The notes: generated by a model from the sequence alone, not told the origin. A stretch of 35,467 nucleotides of DNA from Paracoccaceae bacterium (GCA_024227475.1 JAAEUI010000158.1:1-35467); one strand, 5' to 3'; positions 25,051 through 34,211 are shown, counted from the stretch's first letter. Numbers and translations are program-made.

Positions 25051-25241
25051 TGTCTCGGGCGGGCGGGTCATTCAAAATACAGGGTAAAAATCTGGCCATG
25101 ACGCGCCCGCCACTAGAAACCGGTCGGATTCTCTGCCAATCTGGTCGCATCCAATTAGTGGAATCCGGTAAATCTGTTGAAGACTGCGCGCTGAATAGAA
25201 CCTAAATACTACCGATCCGCGAATTTGAATTGGTAAAAAAC

Positions 25242-25314
25242 CTCGGAGGCTGAAGACAGCTCAGCCGAGCAATAACCTGTAACCGAGTAATGAGGACCAA
25301 CGGGCAAAATGCCC
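25242..25314 (+). promoter_or_regulatory. Structured leader upstream of the binding-protein/BCCT operon
   Basis: Two stems precede the ATG at 25334. The first is CTCGG-(AGG bulge)-CTGA pairing with TCAGCCGAG (25242-25253 with 25261-25269). The second is GGGC-AAAAT-GCCC (25302-25314), 19 bases before the start. They could be a cis-regulatory leader; they match no riboswitch class I know. Confidence 0.35.
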
Positions 25315-25333
25315 AAAAACGGGAGGATGTTGA

Positions 25334-26497
25334 ATGAGCCGATTCCGAAACAAATTTTTAGGTAAATGCCTGTCACCCTGCGTTGCGCTTTTATTGACGA
25401 TACCAACAGGCATCGGACTCGCACAGGAAACGACTGAAACAGCGGGAAGTATGGCCCCGCCCAAGCCGGAAATTACTTTCACATCCTGGACCGGGCCATA
25501 CATGCGCAGCCAGATGCTGGGTTTTGTACGCCCGTATGAATCCGAGAACGGAGTTCGGGTGAATGTTGAACACTACAACGGCGGTATCGCCGAGATACGC
25601 GACCAGGTGGAAAGCGCGAATGTCGTCTGGGACGTGGTTGATCTGACCCAGGCCGATTCTCTGCGGGCCTGCGAAGAAGGGCTGCTAGAGGATCTCTCTG
25701 GAATCGATCTCCCCGCAGGCTCTGACGGAACACCCGCGGGTGACGATTTCGTCGAAGGCGCACTAAACAGCTGCGGAGTGGGCGTAATTGTCTGGGGAAC
25801 CGCCTTTGCTTACAGCAATTCGGCTTTCGGAGATAATCCCCCTGCCAGTATCGCTGGTTTCTTTGACACCGAGAGCTATCCCGGCCCACGGGCGATCCGC
25901 AACGACCCAACCGTGATTATGGAATGGGCGCTGATGGCAGATGGGGTTGCACGCGAAGACGTTTACTCGACTCTCGAAACAGATGACGGTGTCGAGCGTG
26001 CGCTTGAGAAAATGAACGCGATCAGGAACGGGCTGCAGCTCTGGCAGTCGGGCTCACAACCGGTGCGGCTGCTCAATTCCGGCGACGTTACCATGTCGAT
26101 GATCTGGGCCACGACCGGGGTCAGTGCCTCGAAGGAGGAGGGCGCGGATTTCGCCGTCAACATGGATGGCCGGGTGATCGAGCTGGATCTATTCGGCATC
26201 CCAAAAGGCAGCCGGTACAAGGACGCGGCGATCGACTTTATCCGCTATGCCAGCAGCACGACGTCATTGGCCAAAATGGTCGGCTTCCTGCCGAACGGTC
26301 CGACACGCAAATCGTCGCTGAGCATGCTCTCAGACGACGTTTTGAAGCTGATTCCCAACGGCCCCGCCTACAAGGACAATGTGTCGATCATGTCGGATGC
26401 GAATTGGTGGGCGGCGAACCATGCACGGCTGGAAGAAGCGTTCCAGGGCTGGCTGACCGATGCGGCCCGCCAAGGCGCCTCAGGCACAACCCGCTAA
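25334..26497 (+). CDS. Extracellular solute-binding protein (PotD/spermidine-putrescine type)
   Basis: This 387-residue periplasmic binding protein has a Sec signal peptide (hydrophobic stretch CVALLLTIPTGIGLA, cleavage likely after LA near residue 30). The mature part follows the PotD/type II pattern: ITFTSWTGPYM, WDVVDLTQADS, GVGVIVWGTAFAYSN, and SMIWATTGVSA. GGGAGG precedes the ATG. PotD relatives bind polyamines, betaines or other cationic ligands. Normally such a gene heads an ABC transporter operon, but here the next gene, 28 bases on, is a BCCT secondary transporter, and no ABC permease or ATPase is present in the window. It may deliver substrate to the BCCT carrier or to an ABC system elsewhere. 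Confidence 0.85.
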   Translation: MSRFRNKFLGKCLSPCVALLLTIPTGIGLAQETTETAGSMAPPKPEITFTSWTGPYMRSQMLGFVRPYESENGVRVNVEHYNGGIAEIRDQVESANVVWDVVDLTQADSLRACEEGLLEDLSGIDLPAGSDGTPAGDDFVEGALNSCGVGVIVWGTAFAYSNSAFGDNPPASIAGFFDTESYPGPRAIRNDPTVIMEWALMADGVAREDVYSTLETDDGVERALEKMNAIRNGLQLWQSGSQPVRLLNSGDVTMSMIWATTGVSASKEEGADFAVNMDGRVIELDLFGIPKGSRYKDAAIDFIRYASSTTSLAKMVGFLPNGPTRKSSLSMLSDDVLKLIPNGPAYKDNVSIMSDANWWAANHARLEEAFQGWLTDAARQGASGTTR

Positions 26498-26525
26498 GCC
26501 GGAACCAGGAAAGAAAGGTAATGAA

Positions 26526-28127
26526 ATGAGTACCGAATCAACAAATACGCCGGACAACCTGGTTGCTAAATCAGGCCTGTTCAAAGGCATGAACCCTCTA
26601 ATGGGGATTTTGTCGATGGTCATGATCTTAGGCTTTGTCGCCTATACGATTGTGGACGTCGAACGATCATCCGCGGTCTTTTCGGCCGGGAAAAGCTTTA
26701 TTATTAATACGATGGACTGGTTTTATGTGATCGTGGTGAACGCCGCACTTTTCTTTGTCTTCTGGCTGTTGGTCAGCCGGTTTGGCGATGTCAAGCTCGG
26801 CAAAGATGATGACGAACCCGATTTTTCGACCTTCTCGTGGATCTGCATGCTTTTCAGTGCCGGACTAGGGTCCGGTCTGATCTATTGGGGCGTAGCGGAA
26901 CCGATGTACCACATCCAGGGCAATCCGTTCATGGACCGGGCTGGCATCGAGGCCGGTAGCGTGGACGCCGTGAATGTGGCGGTAACCGTCACCAATTTCC
27001 ATTGGGGGTTCCATGGTTGGGGTCTTTATGTATTGGTGGGGCTGAGCCTTGCTTACTTCTCATACCGTCGCGATCTGCCACTAACATTGCGTACTGCGCT
27101 TTATCCGGTGCTCAAGGAACGCATCTACGGACCTTGGGGGCACCTGGTGGACCTGATTGGTGTTTTCGGCACAATCTTTGGTTTGGCCACCTCGCTGGGT
27201 CTGGGTGTGACACCTATCGCTGCGGGGCTTGAGAACCTGGGCTGGATGACCAACAATCAGACAAACCAACTGATCCTCGTCGCCATCATCACCTGCCTTG
27301 GCACGGCTTCTGCAGCGTCAGGCGTTGGCAAGGGTGTCCGTATCCTGTCTGAGGCCAATGTCATGGCAAGCGTAGGCTTGCTGCTTCTGTTTATTATCCT
27401 CGGGCCAACAGCATTCCTTCTGGGGATCACAATCTCGGGCTTTGGCGACTATATCTGGAACGTTATCCCGATGGGCTTTTGGATCAACGGCGACCCTGAA
27501 GTGCAGTGGCAAGGCTGGTGGACCATCTTCTATTGGGGTTGGTGGATCGCATGGTGCCCGTTTGTGGGGCTGTTTATCGCCCGCGTTTCCAAGGGCCGCA
27601 CCATCCGGCAGTTCTGCACATGTGTGCTGTTGATCCCGACTTCGGTCGTGGTTCTGTGGATGGGCGTCTTTGCCGGGGCTTCCACTGGGGTTGACATGTT
27701 CTACAACGCCGGTGTCGTCGATGCCGTCAACAATGACTACGCTTCGGGCGTGTTCGCGGCTGTGGCGGGCTTCGGGTATGATTTCCTGACCTATCCGATC
27801 ACTGTGCTGATCACGATCCTGCTGATCTCGTGGTTTGTGACATCCTCGGACTCAGGCACGCTGGTGATGTGCACCATGCTGTCGATGGGTGACGAGCACC
27901 CGCCGGTCAAGTTCCGCATTTTCTGGGGCCTGACAGCGGGCGTCGTGGCCGGGGTACTGATGATGGCTGGCGGCCTCAGCGCGCTTCAAACCGCGTCGAT
28001 CGTGGCCGGTCTGCCCATCGCAGTGATCCTGCTCTTCATGATCTACGGAATGGTGAAGACACTGCACGAAGACCATCCGTTGCCGGATGTCGAGGACAAA
28101 TACGAAATGGAGTTCCTGAACCGGTAG
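26526..28127 (+). CDS. BCCT family betaine/carnitine/choline-type transporter
   Basis: This 533-residue protein has about 12 membrane segments and clear BCCT signatures: SAGLGSGLIYWGVAEPMYH in the unwound TM segment, the tryptophan-rich WGWWIAWCPFVGLFIARVSKGRT (the family hallmark), and WFVTSSDSGTLV, whose Ser/Thr positions match the sodium site of BetP-like carriers. It imports a quaternary ammonium compound such as glycine betaine, choline, DMSP or carnitine. The start ATG at 26526 follows AGGAAAGAAAGG; an upstream in-frame ATG overlaps the binding-protein gene. N- and C-terminal tails are short, unlike osmosensing BetP, which fits a catabolic rather than osmotic role. A strong terminator follows. 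Confidence 0.92.
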   Translation: MSTESTNTPDNLVAKSGLFKGMNPLMGILSMVMILGFVAYTIVDVERSSAVFSAGKSFIINTMDWFYVIVVNAALFFVFWLLVSRFGDVKLGKDDDEPDFSTFSWICMLFSAGLGSGLIYWGVAEPMYHIQGNPFMDRAGIEAGSVDAVNVAVTVTNFHWGFHGWGLYVLVGLSLAYFSYRRDLPLTLRTALYPVLKERIYGPWGHLVDLIGVFGTIFGLATSLGLGVTPIAAGLENLGWMTNNQTNQLILVAIITCLGTASAASGVGKGVRILSEANVMASVGLLLLFIILGPTAFLLGITISGFGDYIWNVIPMGFWINGDPEVQWQGWWTIFYWGWWIAWCPFVGLFIARVSKGRTIRQFCTCVLLIPTSVVVLWMGVFAGASTGVDMFYNAGVVDAVNNDYASGVFAAVAGFGYDFLTYPITVLITILLISWFVTSSDSGTLVMCTMLSMGDEHPPVKFRIFWGLTAGVVAGVLMMAGGLSALQTASIVAGLPIAVILLFMIYGMVKTLHEDHPLPDVEDKYEMEFLNR

Positions 28128-28158
28128 CTTGAGAGCAACAGTTAAGGAAAACCCTTTT

Positions 28159-28187
28159 GGGGGGCAACTAATCTTGCCCCCCTTTTT
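28159..28187 (+). terminator. Rho-independent terminator after the BCCT gene
   Basis: GGGGGGCAA and TTGCCCCCC form a perfect nine-pair stem around a six-base loop, followed by TTTTT. It lies 32 bases after the BCCT stop. Confidence 0.9.
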
Positions 28188-28293
28188 GTTTCACCTTGTT
28201 TGGGTTGAAGTTGGGCGCTTTGCGTACGACTGAAAGGCGGGCGCCCTATGAGTCCACACTGTTACGAGTACTGGACCAACACGACCAGCAAGC

Positions 28294-28977
28294 TCACCCC
28301 TTCGCCACATACTCCCGCAACAACTTCACCGATGGGAAATGCAGCGCCCGTTTTTTCCGGCCAAGCACTCGGGCTTTTCGCATCCGCCCCATTTCCCGGG
28401 CGACCGACTCGCGGCTGGAAAAGACAAAGGCGGCCAGTTCGGTCTGGGTTGGCGGTTTCTCGATCAGTGCTTCATCGTGTTTGCAATTGCGTTCTGCCAG
28501 GTCCAGCAGATTCTCCCTCAGGCGCTCGTCCGCAGACTTGGCGTTGAAATCCACCACCCTTTTGGACAAGTACCGCAAGTGCCCCACAAGCAAAGTGAGC
28601 AGGCCGTAACTCATATCTGAATGTATTCTAAGAAGCTGGCGGAACTGCTCTGGCGCCAGCCGTGCTGCGATACAATCGGTTTCCGCGATTGCGTCGCTTG
28701 ATCGCGGAGCCTCATCAATCGCGGAAAACTCGCCGATGCAGTCTCCGTTGTTAAAGGTCAGAAACGAAACTTCGCGGCCCCCGTCGGTATAAACCGTGGC
28801 TTTCACAGAGCCATCCAACACAAAGAAAACATCACTGCTTTCATCGTCCGCCGAGATCAGAAAATGACCGGACCGATAGGAATTCACCGTCCACAAAGAC
28901 GACAATTGATCCCAACTATCCTGACCGATTCGGCCAAGGAAAGACCCCTTGGGAAATGTAAGTTCATTTCTTTGCAT
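28294..28977 (-). CDS. Crp/Fnr family transcriptional regulator
   Basis: This 227-residue regulator has an N-terminal cyclic-nucleotide-binding beta-roll (about 20-125; GEFSAIDEAPRSSDAIAETD is the phosphate-binding cassette with its Arg-Ser), a dimer helix, and a C-terminal winged HTH (TQTELAAFVFSSRESVAREMGRM). There are no clustered cysteines as in Fnr, so it is more like Crp/cAMP receptor proteins. It lies between the BCCT operon and the demethylation operon and is transcribed away from the latter; it could regulate either. There is no T-run terminator after it. Confidence 0.85.
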   Translation of the reverse strand: MQRNELTFPKGSFLGRIGQDSWDQLSSLWTVNSYRSGHFLISADDESSDVFFVLDGSVKATVYTDGGREVSFLTFNNGDCIGEFSAIDEAPRSSDAIAETDCIAARLAPEQFRQLLRIHSDMSYGLLTLLVGHLRYLSKRVVDFNAKSADERLRENLLDLAERNCKHDEALIEKPPTQTELAAFVFSSRESVAREMGRMRKARVLGRKKRALHFPSVKLLREYVAKG

Positions 28978-29177
28978 TGGACTAGCGTGTTGTTTCCCTG
29001 AACCCTACCCGATGAAATTAGATTCCTGAAACGAATTCCGACACCAGAAATCTCAATGCATGTCGCTTTTGGGCAAGCAGGTGTGAAAAAATTCAAGAAA
29101 ATTTCACAACATTCTTCACGGAAGACGAATCACTGGAAGCCGACACACATCAGAATTCAGTCTCACTTGGTGCGGAT

Positions 29178-29705
29178 TTGCGGGCGCTGCGCAGGTCACG
29201 TGGCCTGACCTTGGCTGAATTATCCGAGAATTCCGGCCGTTCGGTTGGCTGGCTCAGTCAGGTGGAGCGAGATATTTCGCGCCCATCCATAGACGAACTG
29301 AAGGCGCTTGCCCGTGCACTGGACGTATCTGTATCCCTGTTCTTTGGCCGTGCGTCAGCCGTAGCGGACGAGGAAGGCTATGTCGTCCGTTCGAATGCCC
29401 GCCGCAGCATCGGACACCGCGAAAACGGTCTGATCGAAGAACTTCTGTCTCCGGACCTGACAGATGATTTTGAAGTTGTGCACTCGACCTTTGAAGCCGG
29501 AGCCGAAAGACACGGGTTTGAAATCCGGCTGACACAGGAAGTAGGCTACCTGATTTCCGGTCGTCTGACGCTTTGGGTCGGGGCACGGGAATTCGATCTT
29601 GGCCCGGGAGACAGTTTCCGCATCCGCGGTGAACATTACCGTTGGGCTAATCCGCATTCAGAACCGGCAAAGGTGATCTGGATCATCGCGCCACCGGTCT
29701 ATTAA
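29178..29705 (+). CDS. XRE-family transcriptional regulator with C-terminal cupin domain
   Basis: The protein (175 residues from TTG 29178) has an XRE helix-turn-helix (LRRSRGLTLAELSENSGRSVGWLSQVERDISRPS) and a C-terminal cupin (GYLISGRLTLWVGAREFDLGPGDSFRIRGEHYRWANP), the usual small-molecule-sensing repressor layout. The frame is open upstream to 29016 but offers no ATG or GTG, only ATT at 29091, CTG at 29133 and this TTG. The HTH normally begins a few residues earlier, so the real start may be non-canonical and upstream. It is the first gene of the run that continues with GFA, LysE and the demethylating enzymes, with an 11-base gap, so it probably controls that operon. Confidence 0.8.
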   Translation: MRALRRSRGLTLAELSENSGRSVGWLSQVERDISRPSIDELKALARALDVSVSLFFGRASAVADEEGYVVRSNARRSIGHRENGLIEELLSPDLTDDFEVVHSTFEAGAERHGFEIRLTQEVGYLISGRLTLWVGAREFDLGPGDSFRIRGEHYRWANPHSEPAKVIWIIAPPVY

Positions 29706-29716
29706 GGAGAACAAAA

Positions 29717-30100
29717 ATGAAAACAGGTTCCTGCGAATGCGGTTCGGTAACTTACAAACTGACCGGCGAAATGCGCGCACCAACCGCCTGCCACTGCACA
29801 CAATGCCGCAAAACCAGCGGTCACTACTGGGCCGCAACACAGGTGGCCAGCGATAACCTCACAATCACCCGCGATGAAGGGCTGAAATGGTACCGCTCAT
29901 CAGATTGGGCGGAGCGGGGTTTTTGCCAGAACTGCGGATCTTCTTTGTTCTGGCGCAGGGATGGCGCGGGCAAGACGTCTATTGGTGCCGGCACGCTTGA
30001 CGGCGCTACAGGACTGAACACTGCCAAACATATCTGCATGGCAGACAAGGGCGATTATTACGAGATAGCCGATGGGCTGCCACAGTTAGAGGACTGGTGA
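29717..30100 (+). CDS. GFA/CENP-V domain zinc protein
   Basis: This 127-residue protein has the zinc-binding cysteine pattern of the GFA family: C6 and C8 (CECG), C25, C27 and C30 (CHCTQC) and C70 and C73 (CQNCGS). Members are named after glutathione-dependent formaldehyde activation, though many are of unproven function. AAGGAG stands before the ATG. Being directly upstream of two demethylating flavoenzymes, whose reaction can release formaldehyde when folate is not loaded, gives some support to a formaldehyde-handling role (inference). It overlaps the next gene by one base. Confidence 0.82.
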   Translation: MKTGSCECGSVTYKLTGEMRAPTACHCTQCRKTSGHYWAATQVASDNLTITRDEGLKWYRSSDWAERGFCQNCGSSLFWRRDGAGKTSIGAGTLDGATGLNTAKHICMADKGDYYEIADGLPQLEDW

Positions 30101-30723
30101 TGCTGGAGATTCTATTTGGCTTTGACCCGGCTCTCGTGGTGGCCTTCATCGCCGCTGGATTGCTGTTGAACATCACGCCCGGGGCGGATTTCGTCTTTGT
30201 TTCCGCTTCTGGCATTTCCGGGGGGCCTCGCATTGGCTTGGCTGCTGCGGTTGGAATCAACATCGGCGTCACGATCCATATCTTGGCCGCAGCAGCAGGC
30301 GTGTCGGCCCTGCTGCAAACCAGCCAATACGCTTATGACGCCATCCGGTTTACCGGGGCAGCCTACCTGCTTTATCTCGCGGTGCAGGCCTGGCGATCCA
30401 GCGGAGAGATAGGAACTGAACGAGCATCGCTGACCGCGCTGGCGGCGGTCCGGCGCGGGTTCATCACCAATTTCCTGAACCCCAAAACAGCACTCTTCAT
30501 CTTTGCCTTCATTCCACAATTCACCGATCCGGCGATCGGACCGGTCTGGATGCAAGTCCTGATCCTCGGTGCGATCTTTCAGTTCTTTGGCCTTCTATTT
30601 GTACTGGCTTTGGGGGCCGCAGCCGGCTTTTTTGCGGACGCGTTACGTGCGCGGGTCCGTGTGCTCAACAAGATAACTGCAATTCTCTTTGGCGGGCTGG
30701 CGGCCCGTCTGGTGTTAGACTGA
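30100..30723 (+). CDS. LysE/RhtB family amino-acid exporter
   Basis: This 207-residue protein has about six membrane segments and the LysE/RhtB signatures LLNITPGADFVFV near the N-terminus and RRGFITNFLNPKTALFIFAFIPQF in the middle. It exports amino acids or related small molecules. The ATG at 30100 overlaps the GFA stop by one base (TGATG). In a demethylation operon it could discharge excess glycine, sarcosine or another product (inference). Confidence 0.87.
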   Translation: MLEILFGFDPALVVAFIAAGLLLNITPGADFVFVSASGISGGPRIGLAAAVGINIGVTIHILAAAAGVSALLQTSQYAYDAIRFTGAAYLLYLAVQAWRSSGEIGTERASLTALAAVRRGFITNFLNPKTALFIFAFIPQFTDPAIGPVWMQVLILGAIFQFFGLLFVLALGAAAGFFADALRARVRVLNKITAILFGGLAARLVLD

Positions 30724-30733
30724 AGGAGTAAAC

Positions 30734-33181
30734 ATGTCTGACTTTCCCACAAAGGCCCGTGTCGTCATCATCGGTGGCGGTGTTGTCGGTTGTTCTTCGC
30801 TCTATCATCTGGCCAAAAAGGGCTGGACCGATTGCGTGCTGCTGGAAAAAAACGAACTGACCGCCGGATCAACCTGGCACGCCGCCGGTAACGTTCCGAC
30901 CTTTTCGACCAGCTGGTCGATCATGAACATGCAGCGGTATTCGACCGAGCTTTATTCGCGACTGGGTGAAGAGGTCGATTACCCGATGAACTATCACCAG
31001 ACCGGCTCGATCCGGCTGGCGCATACCGCAGAGCGGATGCAGGAGTTTGAACGCGCGGCCTCGATGGGACGGTACCAGGGGATGGACATTCAAATCCTGA
31101 CACCCGAACAAACCAAGGAATGTTATCCATTCCTCGAGACACATGACATGGTTGGTGCGCTATACGATCCGCATGACGGTGACATCGATCCCGCGCAGGT
31201 GACCCAGGCGCTGGCCAAGGGTGCGCGGGACATGGGCGCGCGGATCATCCGCTTTTGTCCGGCGACCGGTGTTTCTCAGAAGGAAGACAAGACTTGGGTC
31301 GTCCACACTGAGAAGGGCGATATCGAGTGTGATTACGTGGTCAATTCCGCTGGGTATTACGCGCAGCGGGTCGGCGAGTGGTTCAAGCCATTCGGTGGGC
31401 GCACCGTGCCGATGACGGTGATGAGCCATCAGTATCTGCTGAGCGAGGAAATCCCCGAGATTGAAGCCTGGTCCAAGGAGAACGGAAAGAAACTGCCCCT
31501 GCTGCGGGACGTTGATGTGTCGTATTACCTGCGGCAGGAAAAGCACGGGTTTAACCTCGGCCCCTACGAGCCCAACTGCCGGGCGCATTGGAATACGGAT
31601 GCTGACCCGATGCCGGACGATTTTTCCTTCCAGCTGTGGCAGGACGATCTGGACCGGATTGAGGACATCGTGACGGACGCAATGGAACGGGTCCCGTTGC
31701 TGGGCACGTCGGGTGTCAGCCGGGTGATCAACGGACCGATCCCTTACGCGCCTGACGGGCTGCCGCTTGTCGGGCCAATGCCCGGTGTGACCAATGCATT
31801 TGAGGCCTGCGTCTTTACCTTTGGCATCGCTCAGGGCGGGGGTGCCGGTAAGGTTCTGGCGGAATGGATCGTCGATGGTGTGACCGAGTGGGACATGTGG
31901 TCGGTCGATCCGCGCCGCTATACAGATTATACTGACCACCAATATTGCGTGGACAAAGGGATGGAAGTCTACGGCAACGAATACGCCATGCACTTCCCGC
32001 AGCATGAGTGGCCCGCGGGCCGTGACCGCAAACTGAGCCCGGTCCATGAAAAGATCAAGGAACTGGGCGGTGTGATGGGGGCCTACAACGGCTGGGAGCG
32101 GGCCAACTGGTTTGCTAAGACTGGCGATGATGTTTCCTTGGAAGCCACTCACACTTGGGGCCGTTCCGGGCCGTGGGAGCAACGGATCAGGGAAGAATGC
32201 GAGGCGGTGCGTGACCATTGCGGCGTTCTCGACCTGCCCGGGTTCTCGCGCTTTTGGGTGCAGGGCGAAGGTGCAGACGACTGGCTGCGCGGCTTTTGTA
32301 CCGGTGGCATTCCCAAGGTTGGCCGGATGAACCTGATCTACGTTGCCGACAAGCGGGGCCGCATTCTGACCGAGATGTCCTGCATTCGTCTGGCCGAAGA
32401 CAGTTTTGTTCTAATCACAGCTGCAACGGCCCAGTGGCACGATGGCGAACTTGTACGCAGCTCAGTGCCCCACGGTGTTACGGTGCGGGAGACCACAACC
32501 GAACGCGACACGCTGATTGTGGCGGGGCCCAAATCGCGGGACGTTCTGGCAGGTATTTCTGACGCCGACCTGTCTCAAGGCTGGCTGACACATCAACACG
32601 CGACTGTGGCCGGGCGCAAAGCCTTCCTGATCCGCGTGTCATTTGCCGGTGAACTGGGCTGGGAAGTCCATGCCGAGAATGACGATATGCCGGGTATTTA
32701 TCAGGCTGTGCTGGACGCCGGGGCCAAGCCATTTGGCATGTATGCGCTGAATTCTCTGCGCATGGAGAAGGGCTATCGGGCCTGGAAAGGTGATCTGTCT
32801 ACCGACTATTCAATTCTGGAAGGTGGGTTGGGACGCTTTGTGAAGCTCGACAAGCCGTTTGACTTTGCTGGCAAAGCGGCAATTCAGAACGAACTGCAAC
32901 AGGGCGTAAAGAAATCCTTTGTGACACTCGTCGTGGACGCCAAAGATGCAGATGCTCCGTACATGTCAACCCTTTGGCACGATGGGGAAATTGTTGGCGA
33001 GACCACTTCCGGCGCCTGGGGCTATCGGGTGAATGCCTCGATTGCACTTGGCATGCTCAGGGCTGACCTGGCAGCGCCGGGAACAGAGATCGAAGTGGAA
33101 ATCTACGGCGAGCGCTGCCGCGCGGTTGTTCAGGAAGACCAACCGTTGTGGGACCCGCAGAACGAACGGTTGCGGGCGTAG
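30734..33181 (+). CDS. Dimethylglycine/sarcosine dehydrogenase-like FAD-GcvT enzyme
   Basis: This 815-residue two-part enzyme has an N-terminal FAD-dependent oxidoreductase domain (about 8-390; VVIIGGGVVGCSSLYHLA is the dinucleotide-binding motif, and H49 in STWHAAG aligns with the His that covalently holds FAD in dimethylglycine dehydrogenase). The C-terminal part is a GcvT/aminomethyltransferase-like folate domain (about 430-810; SFAGELGWEVH, LNSLRMEKGYRAWKGDLS). The family oxidatively demethylates N-methyl amino acids and passes the one-carbon unit to tetrahydrofolate. AAGGAG precedes the ATG. It is one of two such enzymes in the operon, so sequential demethylation of one compound is plausible. 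The exact substrate is not settled by sequence. Confidence 0.88.
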   Translation: MSDFPTKARVVIIGGGVVGCSSLYHLAKKGWTDCVLLEKNELTAGSTWHAAGNVPTFSTSWSIMNMQRYSTELYSRLGEEVDYPMNYHQTGSIRLAHTAERMQEFERAASMGRYQGMDIQILTPEQTKECYPFLETHDMVGALYDPHDGDIDPAQVTQALAKGARDMGARIIRFCPATGVSQKEDKTWVVHTEKGDIECDYVVNSAGYYAQRVGEWFKPFGGRTVPMTVMSHQYLLSEEIPEIEAWSKENGKKLPLLRDVDVSYYLRQEKHGFNLGPYEPNCRAHWNTDADPMPDDFSFQLWQDDLDRIEDIVTDAMERVPLLGTSGVSRVINGPIPYAPDGLPLVGPMPGVTNAFEACVFTFGIAQGGGAGKVLAEWIVDGVTEWDMWSVDPRRYTDYTDHQYCVDKGMEVYGNEYAMHFPQHEWPAGRDRKLSPVHEKIKELGGVMGAYNGWERANWFAKTGDDVSLEATHTWGRSGPWEQRIREECEAVRDHCGVLDLPGFSRFWVQGEGADDWLRGFCTGGIPKVGRMNLIYVADKRGRILTEMSCIRLAEDSFVLITAATAQWHDGELVRSSVPHGVTVRETTTERDTLIVAGPKSRDVLAGISDADLSQGWLTHQHATVAGRKAFLIRVSFAGELGWEVHAENDDMPGIYQAVLDAGAKPFGMYALNSLRMEKGYRAWKGDLSTDYSILEGGLGRFVKLDKPFDFAGKAAIQNELQQGVKKSFVTLVVDAKDADAPYMSTLWHDGEIVGETTSGAWGYRVNASIALGMLRADLAAPGTEIEVEIYGERCRAVVQEDQPLWDPQNERLRA

Positions 33182-33277
33182 TCATGTTACAAACTGTCCC
33201 GGCCATTGCGCCGGGCCAGCCAGAGGATGGCAGTTCCGGATCAGACCCGGGGCTGTTGCGCAAGGAGAGGCATCCAA

Positions 33278-34153
33278 ATGACCGAAATCACTATCCTTGA
33301 CGGGGGAATGGGGCAGGAACTGTTGAAGCGTTCTGCAAATCCGGCGCATCCGATGTGGTCCGCGAAAGTCTTGCTGGACGAACCTGAAATTGTTCAGGCG
33401 GCCCACGAAGACTTCATACGGGCAGGTGCGGATGTGATTACATTGAATACCTATTCTTGCACCCCGGAACGGTTGGAGCGCGACGGACAACCCGAGTGGT
33501 TCCGGCCTTTGCAGGCGAGCGCCATAGAACTGGCCAGAGCGGCACGGGATGCAACCGGTGGAACTGCCCGGATCGCTGGATGCCTGCCCCCGCTGAGGGC
33601 GTCTTATCGTCCCGATCTGTCACCTGATTTTGGCGACAACCAGCGCCGCTATCGCGAAGTTGTGGCTGAACAGGCTGGTAGTGTGGACCTGATCCAATGC
33701 GAGACCATGGCGTCTGTGGCCGAAGCCACCGCAGCTTGCAGTGCCGCTGTTGAAACAGGATTGCCGGTTTGGGTCGGGCTGACCGTTTCGGACGATGGCA
33801 GCAATACGCTGAGGTCTGGCGAACCCCTGGTGGACGCTCTTGCAGCACTTAGCAAAATGGGCCCGGATGCAATTTTGCTCAATTGTTCGATCCCGGAAGC
33901 CATCGACGTGGCCCTGCCGGTGGTTGCTGCATCCGGGTTGCCCTTTGGCGCCTACGCGAATGGGTTTACCTCAATAACCGCATTGCAGCCAGGCGGGACC
34001 GTTGACGCGCTGGAGGCCCGCTCTGACCTGACACCTGAACGATATGCAGACCATGTCGACAGCTGGATTGCGCTTGGTGCAACCATCGTCGGCGGCTGTT
34101 GTGAAGTCGGCCCCGCCCATATTGCTGAAATAACCCGGCGGGTGCGGGGATAA
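33278..34153 (+). CDS. Homocysteine S-methyltransferase family protein
   Basis: This 291-residue protein has the Zn-binding triad of the family: C203 (LLNCSIPEA) and C274-C275 (GGCCEVGP), plus ILDGGMGQELLKR at the N-terminus. Members transfer a methyl group from S-methylmethionine, glycine betaine or related donors to homocysteine. Placed between two dimethylglycine-dehydrogenase-like genes, a betaine-type donor is the natural guess: it would take the first methyl group and the flavoenzymes the remaining ones (inference). The start ATG at 33278 has AAGGAGAGG upstream; the in-frame start at 33206 lacks a ribosome site and adds a non-family arginine-rich stretch. Confidence 0.85.
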   Translation: MTEITILDGGMGQELLKRSANPAHPMWSAKVLLDEPEIVQAAHEDFIRAGADVITLNTYSCTPERLERDGQPEWFRPLQASAIELARAARDATGGTARIAGCLPPLRASYRPDLSPDFGDNQRRYREVVAEQAGSVDLIQCETMASVAEATAACSAAVETGLPVWVGLTVSDDGSNTLRSGEPLVDALAALSKMGPDAILLNCSIPEAIDVALPVVAASGLPFGAYANGFTSITALQPGGTVDALEARSDLTPERYADHVDSWIALGATIVGGCCEVGPAHIAEITRRVRG

Positions 34154-34211
34154 CCTGACCCTCGAAAATGGGTGGCTGAACGCCGACCCTGCGAAATTTT
34201 TGGAGACAAAC

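Noticed and set aside
25334-28127. Possibility of a degraded ABC operon with permease remnants
   Set aside because: The 28-base gap between the binding protein and BCCT genes has no room for remnants, and the flanks show no ABC motifs.
28212-28245. GGGCGC...GCGCCC stem between the BCCT terminator and the Crp/Fnr gene
   Set aside because: Six pairs around a loop of more than 20 bases and no T-run on the minus strand; too weak to call a terminator.
31160-32218. 352-codon minus-strand open frame
   Set aside because: Antisense of the dimethylglycine-dehydrogenase-like gene; no recognisable domain or start signal.
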